Source of the DNA: JAKORR01 sp964608495
Lineage (GTDB): Bacteria > Armatimonadota > Zipacnadia > Zipacnadales > FEN-943
Reading direction: 5' to 3'
Length of the DNA: 37,864 nucleotides
Assembly: GCA_964608495.1 (NCBI GenBank)
Contig: CAZSOQ010000015.1
Span: 1 to 37,864 of the forward strand
Below the pieces are notes generated by a model. That model worked only from the letters and a program-made list of their open reading frames with translations, made no database searches and was not told where the DNA came from. Position 1 is the stretch's first letter; each line of letters begins with the position of its first letter. Below, one piece after another: positions 1 to 8,058 of this stretch. The translations under genes were made by a program, and so were the position numbers.

Positions 1-620
1 AGCTCGAAGGCCGTGAGGCGGGCGCCCTGCAGGAGCGGGCGGGTCTCGTCGGCCCAGACCTGCACCTGCTTGCCCTGCTCGACGGCGCCGCGGATGACGC
101 CGAGGGCGGTGCCGTAGCCGGCCGTGGCAAGGGCGCCAGCGTTGCAGTGGGTCAGCACCCTGGCGCCGTCGGGGATAAGCTGCGCGCCGTGGCGTCCGAT
201 GGCGCGGCAGCGGTCGAGATCGTCGTCCAGGATCGCCTGGGCCTCGCGGCTGAGGGCGCCGCGCACGGCCCCCACGCTCCCGGCCCAGGGCAGCCAGATT
301 CGGCGCATCCGCTCCAGGGCCCAGAAGAGGTTCACGGCCGTGGGACGGGTGGCCGCCAGGACTTCGTGGGCGGTGGTCAGGTGCTGCCTGAGGTCGCCCA
401 TGTCATCGGCCGGGTATAGCGCCGCCGCGAGAGCGATGCCCGCTGCGGCCGTGCAGCCGATGGCCGGCGCGCCCCGCACGCGAAGGACCTTGATCGCCTC
501 GGCGACGGCGGGGATCGTCCGCAGACACACCTGCTTGAGCTCGGCGGGCAGCAGGGTCTGGTCCACGATCCGCACGGCGGGCTCGTTGGGCAGCCACTCA
601 ACGGTGGGCGGCAGTGCCAT
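1..620 (-). CDS. mtnA: Methylthioribose-1-phosphate isomerase, N-terminal 206 residues (runs off window start)
   Basis: Converts 5-methylthioribose-1-phosphate to 5-methylthioribulose-1-phosphate in the cytosolic methionine salvage pathway. The protein begins MALPPTVEWLPNEPAVRIVD, typical of the family. It carries the substrate-binding stretch VRGAPAIGCTAAAGIALA (about residues 48-65) and the catalytic-cysteine motif THCNAGALATAG. The catalytic Asp and the C-terminal Rossmann-like half lie beyond position 1, so about 40 percent of the usual ~345 residues is missing only because the window ends. The ATG start (CAT at 618-620) fits the family's N-terminus; a GGGGTGA stretch about 6 nt upstream could serve as ribosome binding site. 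It is divergent from the moxR group, across a 245-bp region. Identification rests on family motifs and is firm. Confidence 0.95.
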   Translation of the reverse strand, partial: MALPPTVEWLPNEPAVRIVDQTLLPAELKQVCLRTIPAVAEAIKVLRVRGAPAIGCTAAAGIALAAALYPADDMGDLRQHLTTAHEVLAATRPTAVNLFWALERMRRIWLPWAGSVGAVRGALSREAQAILDDDLDRCRAIGRHGAQLIPDGARVLTHCNAGALATAGYGTALGVIRGAVEQGKQVQVWADETRPLLQGARLTAFE

Positions 621-865
621 GGTGATCACCCCAGTCGGTCGGGGCCTCCTTCGACGCGCGGAGTCCGGCTCCTATCCGGGACACCCGGACCGGGAAGCTC
701 AGCCGGAGCGGCGCGGCAGAGCCGGGGCGCGGGGTTTGCGCGAGGGGGCAGAGGTGTATCCTGGATTCTGGCAGAAGCTCCCCTCGTCCCCCCGGTGGCG
801 GAAAGACACGAGGCCGGAGCAAGGCTGGCCGTGGGCCCTGGCGACCGGTTAGAATAGCGCAGGGG
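621..865. other. Divergent intergenic region between mtnA and the UroD remnant/moxR operon
   Basis: No protein of recognisable family is seen here in any frame; the open frames across it are Arg/Pro/Gly-rich shadows. It should hold the mtnA promoter (leftward) and a promoter for the moxR group (rightward). A perfect 10-bp palindrome GGTGATCACC sits at 621-630, directly against the mtnA start codon. A TATCCT hexamer at about 754-759 and a TAGAAT hexamer at 850-855 are the only AT-rich rightward -10 candidates. Confidence 0.5.
850..855 (+). promoter_or_regulatory. Candidate -10 box (TAGAAT) for the UroD-remnant/moxR transcript
   Basis: TAGAAT matches the sigma70 -10 consensus at 5 of 6 positions in an otherwise GC-rich stretch. 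A start near 862 would give a leader of about 19 nt with GAGG at 871-874 before the GTG at 881. No convincing -35 hexamer is seen at 16-18 bp, so this is tentative. Confidence 0.3.
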
Positions 866-880
866 CAGGCGAGGCAGGCC

Positions 881-1096
881 GTGGGCGACGAGGTGGTCCT
901 GTTGGGGGACCTCGACCCGGTGACGGTGCTCCTCAGGTCAAGTCCCGAGGCGGTGTACCAGGCCTGTGCCCGGTGCCACGAGGAGGCCGGTGACCCGTAC
1001 GTCCTGGCGGCGGGTTGCGAGGTGCCGCCGGGAACGCCGGAGGCGAGTCTTCGGTCCATGCTCCAGTACGCCGAGGACGCCGGGAAAGGAGAGTAG
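881..1096 (+). pseudogene. C-terminal remnant of a uroporphyrinogen decarboxylase-family gene
   Basis: A 71-residue open frame from GTG whose whole length resembles the last fifth of UroD/MtaA-family proteins: GDLDPVTVLLRSSPEAVYQA corresponds to the GN(V/L)DPV strand and helix, and AAGCEVPPGTPEASLRSML to the conserved C-terminal segment (usually GCEVPPDTP). Similarity can be followed a few codons upstream of the GTG (from about 866) and then stops; no frame upstream supplies the barrel core, so the first ~280 residues are absent. It is much diverged from the intact UroD-family gene at 30589-31821, so it is not a recent copy. GAGG lies 6 nt before the GTG and the stop is 7 nt before the moxR ATG, so it may still be translated as a leader frame. 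I call it a remnant; a functional small protein is the alternative. Confidence 0.65.
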
Positions 1097-1103
1097 GCCG
1101 AGA

Positions 1104-2060
1104 ATGGTCGAGGTAGATATTGAGGCCGCGAGTGAGGTCTGCAGTAGGCTCCGCGCGAACGTCGAGCAGGTGATCGTGGGCAAGCGGGACGTGATCCAGC
1201 ACACCATTACGGCGCTGATGGCGGGCGGGCACGTGCTCTTCGAAGACGTGGCGGGGCTGGGGAAGACGATGCTGGCGCGGGCGCTGGCGGTGTCCATGGG
1301 TGGGACCTTCCGGCGGGTGCAGTTCACGCCGGACCTGCTGCCCACCGACGTGACGGGCGTAACGGTGTTCAACCAGCGGAGCGGAGACTTCGAGTTCCGG
1401 CCCGGCCCCGTGTTCGCGAACGTGCTGGTGGCCGACGAGATCAACCGGACGTCGCCGCGGACCCAGTCGGCGCTGCTCGAGGCGATGGCCGAGCAGCAGG
1501 TGACGATGGACGGAGTGACCCACGAGCTGCCGCGCCCCTTCTTCGTGATGGCGACGGAGAACCCGATAGAGCTGGAGGGCACCTATCCCCTGCCGGTCTC
1601 GCAGCTCGACAGATTCACGCTGCGGCTGAGCATCGGGTACCCGTCGGAGAAGGCGGAGACGGAGGTGGTGCGGCGGCAGCTCGTGCGACACCCGATCGAG
1701 ACGCTGAAGGCGGTGACGACGTCGGAGGAAGTGCTGCACGTGCAGTGGGTCGTGTCGCATTGCCACGTGGACGACAGGATCTACGCCTACGCGATAGCCC
1801 TGGTGAACCAGACGCGGCAGTCGGAGGAGGTCGAGGTGGGCGCGAGCCCGCGGGGCACGATCGCGCTGATCCGCACGGCGCAGGCGCGGGCGGTGCTGGA
1901 GGGGCGCGACTTCGTGATACCAGACGACATCAAGGCTCTGGCGACGCTGTGTCTGCCCCATCGCCTGATCCTGCGCCCTGAGGCGCGCCTGCGGGGTACG
2001 TCGGCGCTGAGTCTGGTGGATCGGGTGGTGGACGGGACGCCGCAGGTGACGCAGGCATGA
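1104..2060 (+). CDS. moxR: MoxR-family AAA+ ATPase
   Basis: AAA+ ATPase of 318 residues, normal length for MoxR. MoxR proteins act as cytosolic chaperone-like ATPases that mature or regulate partner complexes, and are commonly encoded beside DUF58 and transglutaminase genes. Visible motifs: Walker A EDVAGLGKT (47-55), Walker B VLVADEIN (107-114), then the MoxR signature RTSPRTQSALLEAMAE, sensor 1 FFVMATENPIE with YPLPVSQLDRF following, and a C-terminal lid with ASPRGTIALI. The ATG at 1104 is chosen over in-frame upstream starts because the protein then begins at the normal family N-terminus and GGAAAGGAGAG lies about 10 nt upstream. It overlaps the next gene by 4 bp (ATGA). The specific client is unknown. 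Confidence 0.93.
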   Translation: MVEVDIEAASEVCSRLRANVEQVIVGKRDVIQHTITALMAGGHVLFEDVAGLGKTMLARALAVSMGGTFRRVQFTPDLLPTDVTGVTVFNQRSGDFEFRPGPVFANVLVADEINRTSPRTQSALLEAMAEQQVTMDGVTHELPRPFFVMATENPIELEGTYPLPVSQLDRFTLRLSIGYPSEKAETEVVRRQLVRHPIETLKAVTTSEEVLHVQWVVSHCHVDDRIYAYAIALVNQTRQSEEVEVGASPRGTIALIRTAQARAVLEGRDFVIPDDIKALATLCLPHRLILRPEARLRGTSALSLVDRVVDGTPQVTQA

Positions 2061-3247
2061 CGCGCAAGGGCCGCCTGGTACTGCTGGCCACGATAGTGCT
2101 GTACCTCGCGGGAGCGGCGAACGACTCCCAGCCGGCTTACTCCTTTGCCTCGGCGCTGCTGGGCGTGTTGCTGGCGGCCTACGTGCTATCGCGCTTGGCT
2201 GCGAGCGGACTGCGGCTGCTGCGCGCGTTGGTGCCGGAGACGGTGATGGCGGACGCGGACAATCCGCTGGCGGTGGAGCTGACCAACGCCGCGCTGATAG
2301 CCAAGCCGCGGTCGCGCCTGACGTACCGGCTGGTCCCGGTGTCGCTGGAGGGCCCGGAGCAACGCGAGGGCTTCCGCGTACCGCTGCTGCAGCGTGGGCT
2401 GCGGGTGCTGGTGGAGCTGCCCTTCTCGGTGCCGTGGCGGGGGCACTGGCGGCTGGAGGACCTGCGGCTGGAGGGGTCCGATCCGCTGGGGCTCTTCCAG
2501 CGGCCGGAGCGGGCGGCGGCACCGGTGGACTTCGTGGCCACGCCGCCCTACTGGGCCGAACTGCCGGTCCCGGCCTTCAGCCTGCTGGCGCCCGGCACGC
2601 GGATGCTTATGTCCGCCGAGCGCGCGGACCGGGGCGAGTACCGGTCTATCCGGGAGTATGCGCCCGGGGACGACATCCGGCACGTGCACTGGCGGGCCAC
2701 GGCCCACCGCGGGAAGCTGTCCATCAAGGAGTACGACCGCCTGCGCGAGATTCAGGCGCAGGTGTGGCTGGCGCCGGTGGCGACGGGCCGGGGCGTACTG
2801 CCCGAGGCCGAGGTGGCCTTGAGCACGGCGGCCACGCTGGCGCACTGCTTCGCCCTGGCCCCCCTGCCCACGGTGCTGCGCACTGTGGGCCTGCTGCCCG
2901 ACGCGGGAGGGCCGGGGCAGGGCGAGCTGTTCTGGCGACAGCTTCTCTCGGCCCTGGCCGGCGTGCCCTACCTGCCCGCCCCCGACCTGGGGCGGCACGC
3001 GGCGGCCTGGGCGCGGCAGGTGTCCGTCGGGGCCACGGTCTACCTCGTGAGCAACTCGGCGGAGGCGCTGGCCTCCATGGCCCAGGTGCTGGGGCCCTAC
3101 GCCCACCCCGTGACCGTGCTGGCCGGGCCGGACAGCATGGAGGGCCTGAAGCCACACGTGGTGGTGCCCGACTACGAGGGCATCCCGGCGGCTCTGACGT
3201 GGTTGGCCAGCTCGAACCTGGGTGAGGTGGGCGGCCGTGGACTCTGA
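2057..3247 (+). CDS. DUF58-domain membrane protein
   Basis: 396 residues. Two hydrophobic segments at the N-terminus (about 7-21 and 29-47) anchor it in the inner membrane; a beta-rich region follows, then the DUF58 signature GEYRSIREYAPGDDIRHVHW (193-212) with ATAHRGKLSIKEY behind it. The C-terminal part resembles a von Willebrand A-like fold in known relatives but I cannot see a clear MIDAS motif. Known family context: DUF58 proteins pair with a MoxR ATPase and a TgpA-like transglutaminase, as here, probably forming an envelope-associated module. The start overlaps the moxR stop (ATGA), indicating translational coupling; the end overlaps the next gene by 11 bp. Confidence 0.9.
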   Translation: MTRKGRLVLLATIVLYLAGAANDSQPAYSFASALLGVLLAAYVLSRLAASGLRLLRALVPETVMADADNPLAVELTNAALIAKPRSRLTYRLVPVSLEGPEQREGFRVPLLQRGLRVLVELPFSVPWRGHWRLEDLRLEGSDPLGLFQRPERAAAPVDFVATPPYWAELPVPAFSLLAPGTRMLMSAERADRGEYRSIREYAPGDDIRHVHWRATAHRGKLSIKEYDRLREIQAQVWLAPVATGRGVLPEAEVALSTAATLAHCFALAPLPTVLRTVGLLPDAGGPGQGELFWRQLLSALAGVPYLPAPDLGRHAAAWARQVSVGATVYLVSNSAEALASMAQVLGPYAHPVTVLAGPDSMEGLKPHVVVPDYEGIPAALTWLASSNLGEVGGRGL

Positions 3248-5342
3248 GGAGCGCGGCTGGGACTGGTACTGGGTATGCGTGGCCGCCTGGGCCGCGATGA
3301 TGGGGGCCTGGATGGCGGCGGCCGACGTGCTGGCCCAGCCGCAGTTCGCGCTGCGCAGCGGCGCGCTGCTGGTGGGAGCCTTCCCCTTCGCCTACTACCT
3401 GCGCTACAGCCAGGTGCGGCGCTCGCACGTGAACCTCATCGTGTTGCTGGCAGCCGTCATCCTGGGAGCCATCGAGCTGGGGCGAGGCTGGCACCCGATG
3501 GTATGGGCGTCCCTGGAGAGTCTGGGCGCGGCCTACCGCGCGCTGATCGCCGCCTTTCTCTGGGTCACCGTCATGCGGGCCTTCGCTCTGCGGACGCTGT
3601 CGGACATGCTCGAGACCGTGGTGCCCGTCTGGTCGATTCTGCTCCTGGTGCTCGTGTGCCAGCCGAACGTGGTGGCGGTGGTGGGGACGTCGGTGGCGCT
3701 GATGGGCAGCGTGGCTGTGATGGCCGCGGCCCACGAGGCGAGCTGGGCCGCGCCGCCCAAGCAGGTGCGGACGGTGGTGGGCCACGGCGCGCCTCGCGTG
3801 CGCACGGCCAACTCGTGGCCGACGGTGTATGTCTTTGCCCTGCTGGCGGCACTGGCGGCCTCCCAGGGCCTGCGGAGCCTGGACATCACCTCCGTGGTCG
3901 GACGAGAGCTGCAGATCCGAATGGCGCGGGTGCTGGCGCGATACATGCTGCGGTATCGCGAGGACTTCGTCTCGGGGGAATCGCGGCTGTACATGGGTGG
4001 GCCGGCCCCCACGTCCAACCGGCCTGCGTTCGAGGTTGAGGCGGCGCAAGGTGCGAACTGGCGGCTGTCGGTGTACACCCTCTACGACGGGTGGTCCTGG
4101 TCGTCGGACTTCCGCAGCACGCATCGAGGCAAGCAACTGTCCGAGGGGACGTGGGAGATGGCGGTGCCCCGGGGCGCGGGGAAGAGCCCCAGGGGCGATC
4201 GGCTGTCGGTCACCGTGCGGGCCCGGGTGCCGATGGCCGGAACCGTACCCGCCATCTTCTGGCCGCAGTGGGTGACGAACCGGAGCCTGGAGCGGGCCAA
4301 CCACGTCAAGGTGGACAATCTGGGCGCCCTGTGGTTCTCGCGCTACGTTCGCCCCGGTGACACCTACCGGGTGGTGGCCCTGCGAGCGGACTCGGGAGGC
4401 GAGCCGGACTATCTGGGCAAGGAGATGCTGGAGGCGTGCCTGCGGCTTCCGGAAGACCTGCCGTCCCGGGTTAGGGACCTGGCGAGGCGGATCACCGAGG
4501 GGAAGCCGAGCCTCTCGTCGAAGCTGGCCGCGGTGGGGAACTACCTGGCGCTGAACTACGACTACGACGAGTTTCCGGACTATGCGCCCCGAGGCCGGGA
4601 CGCGGTGGACTTCTTCCTCTTCGACTCGAAGCGGGGCTACTGCGTGCACTTCGCGGCGGCCTTCGTGGTGATGTGCCGGGCGGCAGGCGTGCCCGCGCGG
4701 CTGGTGACGGGGTTCCTGGAGGGCGATCTGGACGAGAGCGGCAGGATCTACGTGGTGAGGGCCAAGGACGCCCACGCGTGGGCGGAGATCTTCGCGCCCA
4801 AGATCGGCTGGACGGAGTTCGATGCGACGCCACCCAGGCCCCTGACGGCCGCCCAGGCCGCGGCCCAGACCTGGGACAACATCACGGACGGCATCGGAAA
4901 GGCCCTGAGCGTCGCCTGGCAGTGGATGGGCCGCCACGTCACTCAGACCGCGGCCGTGCTGGCGGCCCTTGTGCTGCTAGTGGGGGTGCACCGGTGGCGG
5001 CAGTGGCGCGGGATGCTGCGCGTGCGCCTTCCGGGGGCCGGGCCGAGGAAGCAGGTGCAGGCAGCCTACGGCCAGATGCTGCGTTGGATGACGGACCTGG
5101 GACAGCCGCCGCCCCTGCCGGCCACGCCCCTCGAGGTCGCAGGCGGACTCGGCGGGGAATGGGGTCGCGAGCGCGAGTCGGCCCTGTCGCTGGCCTGGCT
5201 CTATACCCGTAGCATTTACGCGCTGGGCGGCTGTCGCCGTGAGGAGGCCGAGCAGGCCGTCGAGGCGGCGGAGTCCGTCCGCCAGCGTTGGCTGGAGCTT
5301 AGGCGACGGCGGCGGCGGGGCTACTCGCGCCGCAGAGGCTGA
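3237..5342 (+). CDS. TgpA-like multi-pass membrane transglutaminase (DUF3488/DUF4129 architecture)
   Basis: 701 residues from GTG 3237. The N-terminal ~200 residues hold about six membrane segments; a periplasmic beta region follows; the transglutaminase-like core is at about 440-535 with catalytic Cys469 (GYCVHFAAAF), His513 (DAHAWAEI) and Asp529 (EFDATPP). One more membrane helix (AAVLAALVLLVG) and a charged cytosolic DUF4129-like tail ending in an Arg-rich stretch complete it. The whole architecture matches TgpA-type transglutaminases whose catalytic domain faces the periplasm. GTG 3237 is chosen over GTG 3222 because GAGGTGGG lies about 6 nt before it, whereas 3222 has no ribosome binding site. 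With moxR and DUF58 it forms the common three-gene module; substrate unknown. Confidence 0.9.
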   Translation: MDSEERGWDWYWVCVAAWAAMMGAWMAAADVLAQPQFALRSGALLVGAFPFAYYLRYSQVRRSHVNLIVLLAAVILGAIELGRGWHPMVWASLESLGAAYRALIAAFLWVTVMRAFALRTLSDMLETVVPVWSILLLVLVCQPNVVAVVGTSVALMGSVAVMAAAHEASWAAPPKQVRTVVGHGAPRVRTANSWPTVYVFALLAALAASQGLRSLDITSVVGRELQIRMARVLARYMLRYREDFVSGESRLYMGGPAPTSNRPAFEVEAAQGANWRLSVYTLYDGWSWSSDFRSTHRGKQLSEGTWEMAVPRGAGKSPRGDRLSVTVRARVPMAGTVPAIFWPQWVTNRSLERANHVKVDNLGALWFSRYVRPGDTYRVVALRADSGGEPDYLGKEMLEACLRLPEDLPSRVRDLARRITEGKPSLSSKLAAVGNYLALNYDYDEFPDYAPRGRDAVDFFLFDSKRGYCVHFAAAFVVMCRAAGVPARLVTGFLEGDLDESGRIYVVRAKDAHAWAEIFAPKIGWTEFDATPPRPLTAAQAAAQTWDNITDGIGKALSVAWQWMGRHVTQTAAVLAALVLLVGVHRWRQWRGMLRVRLPGAGPRKQVQAAYGQMLRWMTDLGQPPPLPATPLEVAGGLGGEWGRERESALSLAWLYTRSIYALGGCRREEAEQAVEAAESVRQRWLELRRRRRRGYSRRRG

Positions 5343-5421
5343 TGTCGCCCTAGCGCGACAGCCGCACCAGGCATCCCGCAGGGAGCCAGAGGGCACCGAA
5401 CCCGCCCGGGGAGTGAGGGAC

Positions 5422-6351
5422 ATGAGGATCTACGGCAGCATACTCGAGACGATCGGCAACACGCCGCTGGTGGAGCTGAGGAAGCTGGCAGCGGGCCTGC
5501 CGGGACGCGTGCTCGCCAAGATGGAGAGCTTCAACCCGGCGGGAAGCGTGAAGGACCGGATCGGGCTGGCGATGGTCGAGGCCGCGGAGCGCGAGGGCAG
5601 GCTCGTGCCCGGACGGAGCGTGATCGTCGAGCCCACCAGCGGGAACACCGGCATAGGGCTGGCCATGGCGGCAGCCGTGAAGGGCTACCGGCTGATCCTG
5701 ACCATGCCGTCGAGCATGAGCCTGGAGCGCAGGAAGCTGCTGGCGGGCCTGGGCGCGGAGATGGTGCTGACCGAGCCGAGCGCTGGGATGCAGGGATCGG
5801 TGGACAAGGCCCGTGAGCTGGCCGAGGCCCTGCCCGACTCCTTCATGCCGAACCAGTTCGGCAACCCCGCGAACCCGGACGTGCACCGGCGGACGACGGC
5901 CGAGGAGGTCTGGCGCGACACGGAGGGGCGGGTGGACGTCTTCGTGGCGGCGGTGGGGACGGGTGGCACGGTGACCGGCGTGGGGCAGGCGCTGAAGCAG
6001 CGCAAGCGCGAGGTGCGAGTGGTCGCGCTGGAGCCGGCGGCCTCACCGGTGCTGTCCGGCGGTCAGCCCGGGCCTCACGGGATCCAGGGGATCGGGGCGA
6101 ACTTCCTGCCCGAGGTGCTGGACCTGGGCGTGGTTGACGAGATCCTCCAGGTGACCGAGGAGGAGGCCAAGGAGACCTCGCGGGCGATGGCGCGCGAGGA
6201 AGGGATCCTGGCCGGGATCTCCGCGGGGGCGAATGGGTGGGGTGCGCTGCAGGTGGCCGCGCGGCCGGAGATGGACGGCAAGCTGGTGGTGTTCGTCGTC
6301 TGCGACACGGGAGAGCGCTACCTCTCCACGGACCTTTACTCCGAGGTGTGA
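5422..6351 (+). CDS. cysK: Cysteine synthase (O-acetylserine sulfhydrylase)
   Basis: PLP enzyme making L-cysteine from O-acetylserine and sulfide in the cytosol. 309 residues, the usual length. Landmarks: IGNTPLVEL near the N-terminus, PLP lysine K44 in FNPAGSVKDR, the asparagine loop EPTSGNTGIGLA, the phosphate-binding GTGGTVTGVG, and GISAGANGWGAL near the C-terminus. The GIQGIGANFLPEVLD segment is typical of CysK/CysM. The ATG at 5422 follows GAGTGAGGGA. It lies 79 nt after the transglutaminase gene; a small inverted repeat (GTCGC/GCGAC at 5344-5359) is in that gap. CysM (thiosulfate-using) is the alternative and cannot be excluded from motifs alone. Confidence 0.95.
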   Translation: MRIYGSILETIGNTPLVELRKLAAGLPGRVLAKMESFNPAGSVKDRIGLAMVEAAEREGRLVPGRSVIVEPTSGNTGIGLAMAAAVKGYRLILTMPSSMSLERRKLLAGLGAEMVLTEPSAGMQGSVDKARELAEALPDSFMPNQFGNPANPDVHRRTTAEEVWRDTEGRVDVFVAAVGTGGTVTGVGQALKQRKREVRVVALEPAASPVLSGGQPGPHGIQGIGANFLPEVLDLGVVDEILQVTEEEAKETSRAMAREEGILAGISAGANGWGALQVAARPEMDGKLVVFVVCDTGERYLSTDLYSEV

Positions 6352-6418
6352 GCCCCGCGGGGCGGCGAGGGAGCAATCCGGCCCGGCGCGCGGCGCCCCG
6401 GGCACCCAAGTGACGTCA

Positions 6419-7852
6419 ATGCAGAGCATCTACGACTTCTCGGAGGAAGAGCTGACCGCCTGGCTCCAGGAACGGGGCGAGCCCCGCTACCGGGCCGCGC
6501 AGGTGCTCGAGTGGGTCTACCGCAAGCGGGCGACCGGCTTCGGGGACATGACGTCCCTGCCGCGGGATGTGCGGCGCAAGCTCGCGGACGAGCTGCAGAT
6601 CGGCCCGCTGCCGATCGTGTCCCAACGCGAGGGGCGCGACAGCATCAAGCTCCTGGTGGGGCTCGAGGACGGCGAGCGCGTCGAGTGCGTGGGGATGAAG
6701 ACGCCGTGGGGCGGCACGGCCTGTGTGTCCAGCCAGGTCGGATGCCCGGTGGGATGCGCCTTCTGTGCCTCGGGCGCCGGAGGCCTGGTGCGCAATCTGA
6801 CGACGGCGGAGATCGTGCGGCAGGTCCTGGCGCTCACGACGCGGGGCGTCAAGGTGACCAATGTAGTGTTCATGGGGATGGGGGAGCCGCTGCTGAACTA
6901 CGAGGCCGTGCTAGGGGCCGTGCACACGATCACCTCGCGGGGGCGGATGGCGATAGCGCCCCGGCACGTGACGGTGGGGACCGCGGGCGTGGTGCCGATG
7001 ATCCCCCGACTGGCGCGGGACACGCCGGCCAAGCTGGAGCTGGCCGTGTCGCTGGGGGCGCCGGTGGACGGAGTGAGGCGGGAGCTGGTGCCGGGCGTGG
7101 CCCGCTGGCCCGTGGCCGAGCTGATGAGGGCCTGCGATGAGTGGACGCGCCTGCGGGGCGGGCAGCCCGTGACCTACGCCTACGTGCTGGTGGCTGGGGT
7201 GAATGACACGCTGAAGCTGGCGACGCAACTGGCAGCCCTGCTGCGGACGCGCCGCCATCACGTGAACCTCATCCGGATGAACCCGGTGGAGCACTGCGAC
7301 CTGCGCCCGTCGTCGAAGGAGCAGACCCTGGCCTTCGCACGGCGGCTCGAGGAGCGAGGGATCAACGTGAGCCTCAGGCAGTCGCGCGGGCGAGACATCG
7401 AGGCCGCGTGCGGTCAGCTCAGGCGCAGCGCGGCGAAGGCCGCGGGAGGACGCAAGGCCGAGTGCGGTGACGGCGGCAGACGTCCCGGTGGTGCGAGCAA
7501 GCGTGGCGACGGCGGCGCCGGGCGTCCCGGCGGCAGACACGATGCCAGGGGCAGGAAGGGCCCCCCTCGCGGCGCGGGCGAGCCAGAGCGCGGCACGGGT
7601 GGAAAGCCCGGGCGCGCCGGCAGGGACGGCGCAGGCCCTCCCGGCGGCGGCCGCAAGGCTCCGCAGGGGGACGGCAAAGGCGCCGGTGGGCGCGGCAGCG
7701 GCGGCGGAAGGGACGCGAAGGGCCCCGGCAAGCGGGGCAGCCGTGGCAGCAAGGGCGGCCAGGGGCGGCCGAGCGGTCCCCCCAAGGCACGCCCGGGGCC
7801 CCCGCGACGCGCGGACCGGCGCGGCGGATCGGGCCCGCCTGCGTCCGGCTAG
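6419..7852 (+). CDS. rlmN: 23S rRNA (A2503)/tRNA (A37) methyltransferase RlmN with a long basic Gly/Arg-rich C-terminal tail
   Basis: Radical-SAM dual-specificity methyltransferase placing C2-methyl on A2503 of 23S rRNA and A37 of some tRNAs. The catalytic core is residues 1-336: Cys102 (ACVSSQVGC), the 4Fe-4S cysteines C109-x3-C113-x2-C116 (CPVGCAFC), GMGEPLLNY, the NLIRMNPVE segment, and the second catalytic cysteine C331 in RGRDIEAACGQL. All key residues are present, so the enzyme should be active. Residues 337-477 (nt 7427-7849) are an extension almost wholly of Gly, Arg, Lys, Pro, Ala and Ser, without hydrophobic positions; codons there keep the G/C-ending bias of the core. Family members normally stop near residue 350-385. 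ATG 6419 is used; GTG 6410 in frame is possible; neither has a strong ribosome binding site. It lies 67 nt after cysK. Confidence 0.95.
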   Translation: MQSIYDFSEEELTAWLQERGEPRYRAAQVLEWVYRKRATGFGDMTSLPRDVRRKLADELQIGPLPIVSQREGRDSIKLLVGLEDGERVECVGMKTPWGGTACVSSQVGCPVGCAFCASGAGGLVRNLTTAEIVRQVLALTTRGVKVTNVVFMGMGEPLLNYEAVLGAVHTITSRGRMAIAPRHVTVGTAGVVPMIPRLARDTPAKLELAVSLGAPVDGVRRELVPGVARWPVAELMRACDEWTRLRGGQPVTYAYVLVAGVNDTLKLATQLAALLRTRRHHVNLIRMNPVEHCDLRPSSKEQTLAFARRLEERGINVSLRQSRGRDIEAACGQLRRSAAKAAGGRKAECGDGGRRPGGASKRGDGGAGRPGGRHDARGRKGPPRGAGEPERGTGGKPGRAGRDGAGPPGGGRKAPQGDGKGAGGRGSGGGRDAKGPGKRGSRGSKGGQGRPSGPPKARPGPPRRADRRGGSGPPASG

Positions 7853-7854
7853 GT

Positions 7855-7871
7855 GGGCGAACGGGTCGCCC
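7855..7871 (+). terminator. Hairpin just after rlmN, possible terminator (no T-tract)
   Basis: GGGCGA (7855-7860) and TCGCCC (7866-7871) form a 6-bp GC stem with a 5-nt loop, starting 3 nt after the rlmN stop. No run of T follows, so intrinsic termination is uncertain. The rest of the 206-bp gap to 8058 has no gene; it holds a second small inverted repeat (CGAT-acc-ATCG, about 7899-7909) and a possible -10-like TATCCT near 7975. Confidence 0.25.
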
Positions 7872-8058
7872 GAGGGCTCCTCAGGCCCGGGCTCCGACGA
7901 TACCATCGGGGCGCCCGCCCGGGGGAACCGCGGGATAGGGTGGGCGTATGGCGCGTTACGGCGGGGCATTGTATCCTGGACAGCGTTGCCTGCATCCCCG
8001 GTACGCGAAGGGGTCTCGGCGGGGGCGCGGCTCCGGGGACGGGCGAGGGACGGCCCGG

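Noticed and set aside
752..762. TGTATCCTGGA occurring at about 752 and again at about 7974 as a shared promoter element
   Set aside because: An 11-base match is expected many times by chance in 38 kb, and neither copy has a good -35 hexamer.
966..1103. Upstream extension of MoxR by 46 residues
   Set aside because: It overlaps the UroD remnant, is Arg-rich, and lies before the normal MoxR N-terminus; the ATG at 1104 has a proper ribosome binding site.
933..2522. 529-codon minus-strand open frame over moxR and DUF58
   Set aside because: Shadow of moxR; all AAA+ motifs are on the plus strand.
2724..4937. Long open frame of 737 codons on the minus strand opposite the DUF58 and transglutaminase genes
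   Set aside because: His/Arg/Gly/Pro-rich composition without family motifs, opposite two well-supported genes; a typical antisense shadow in very GC-rich DNA.
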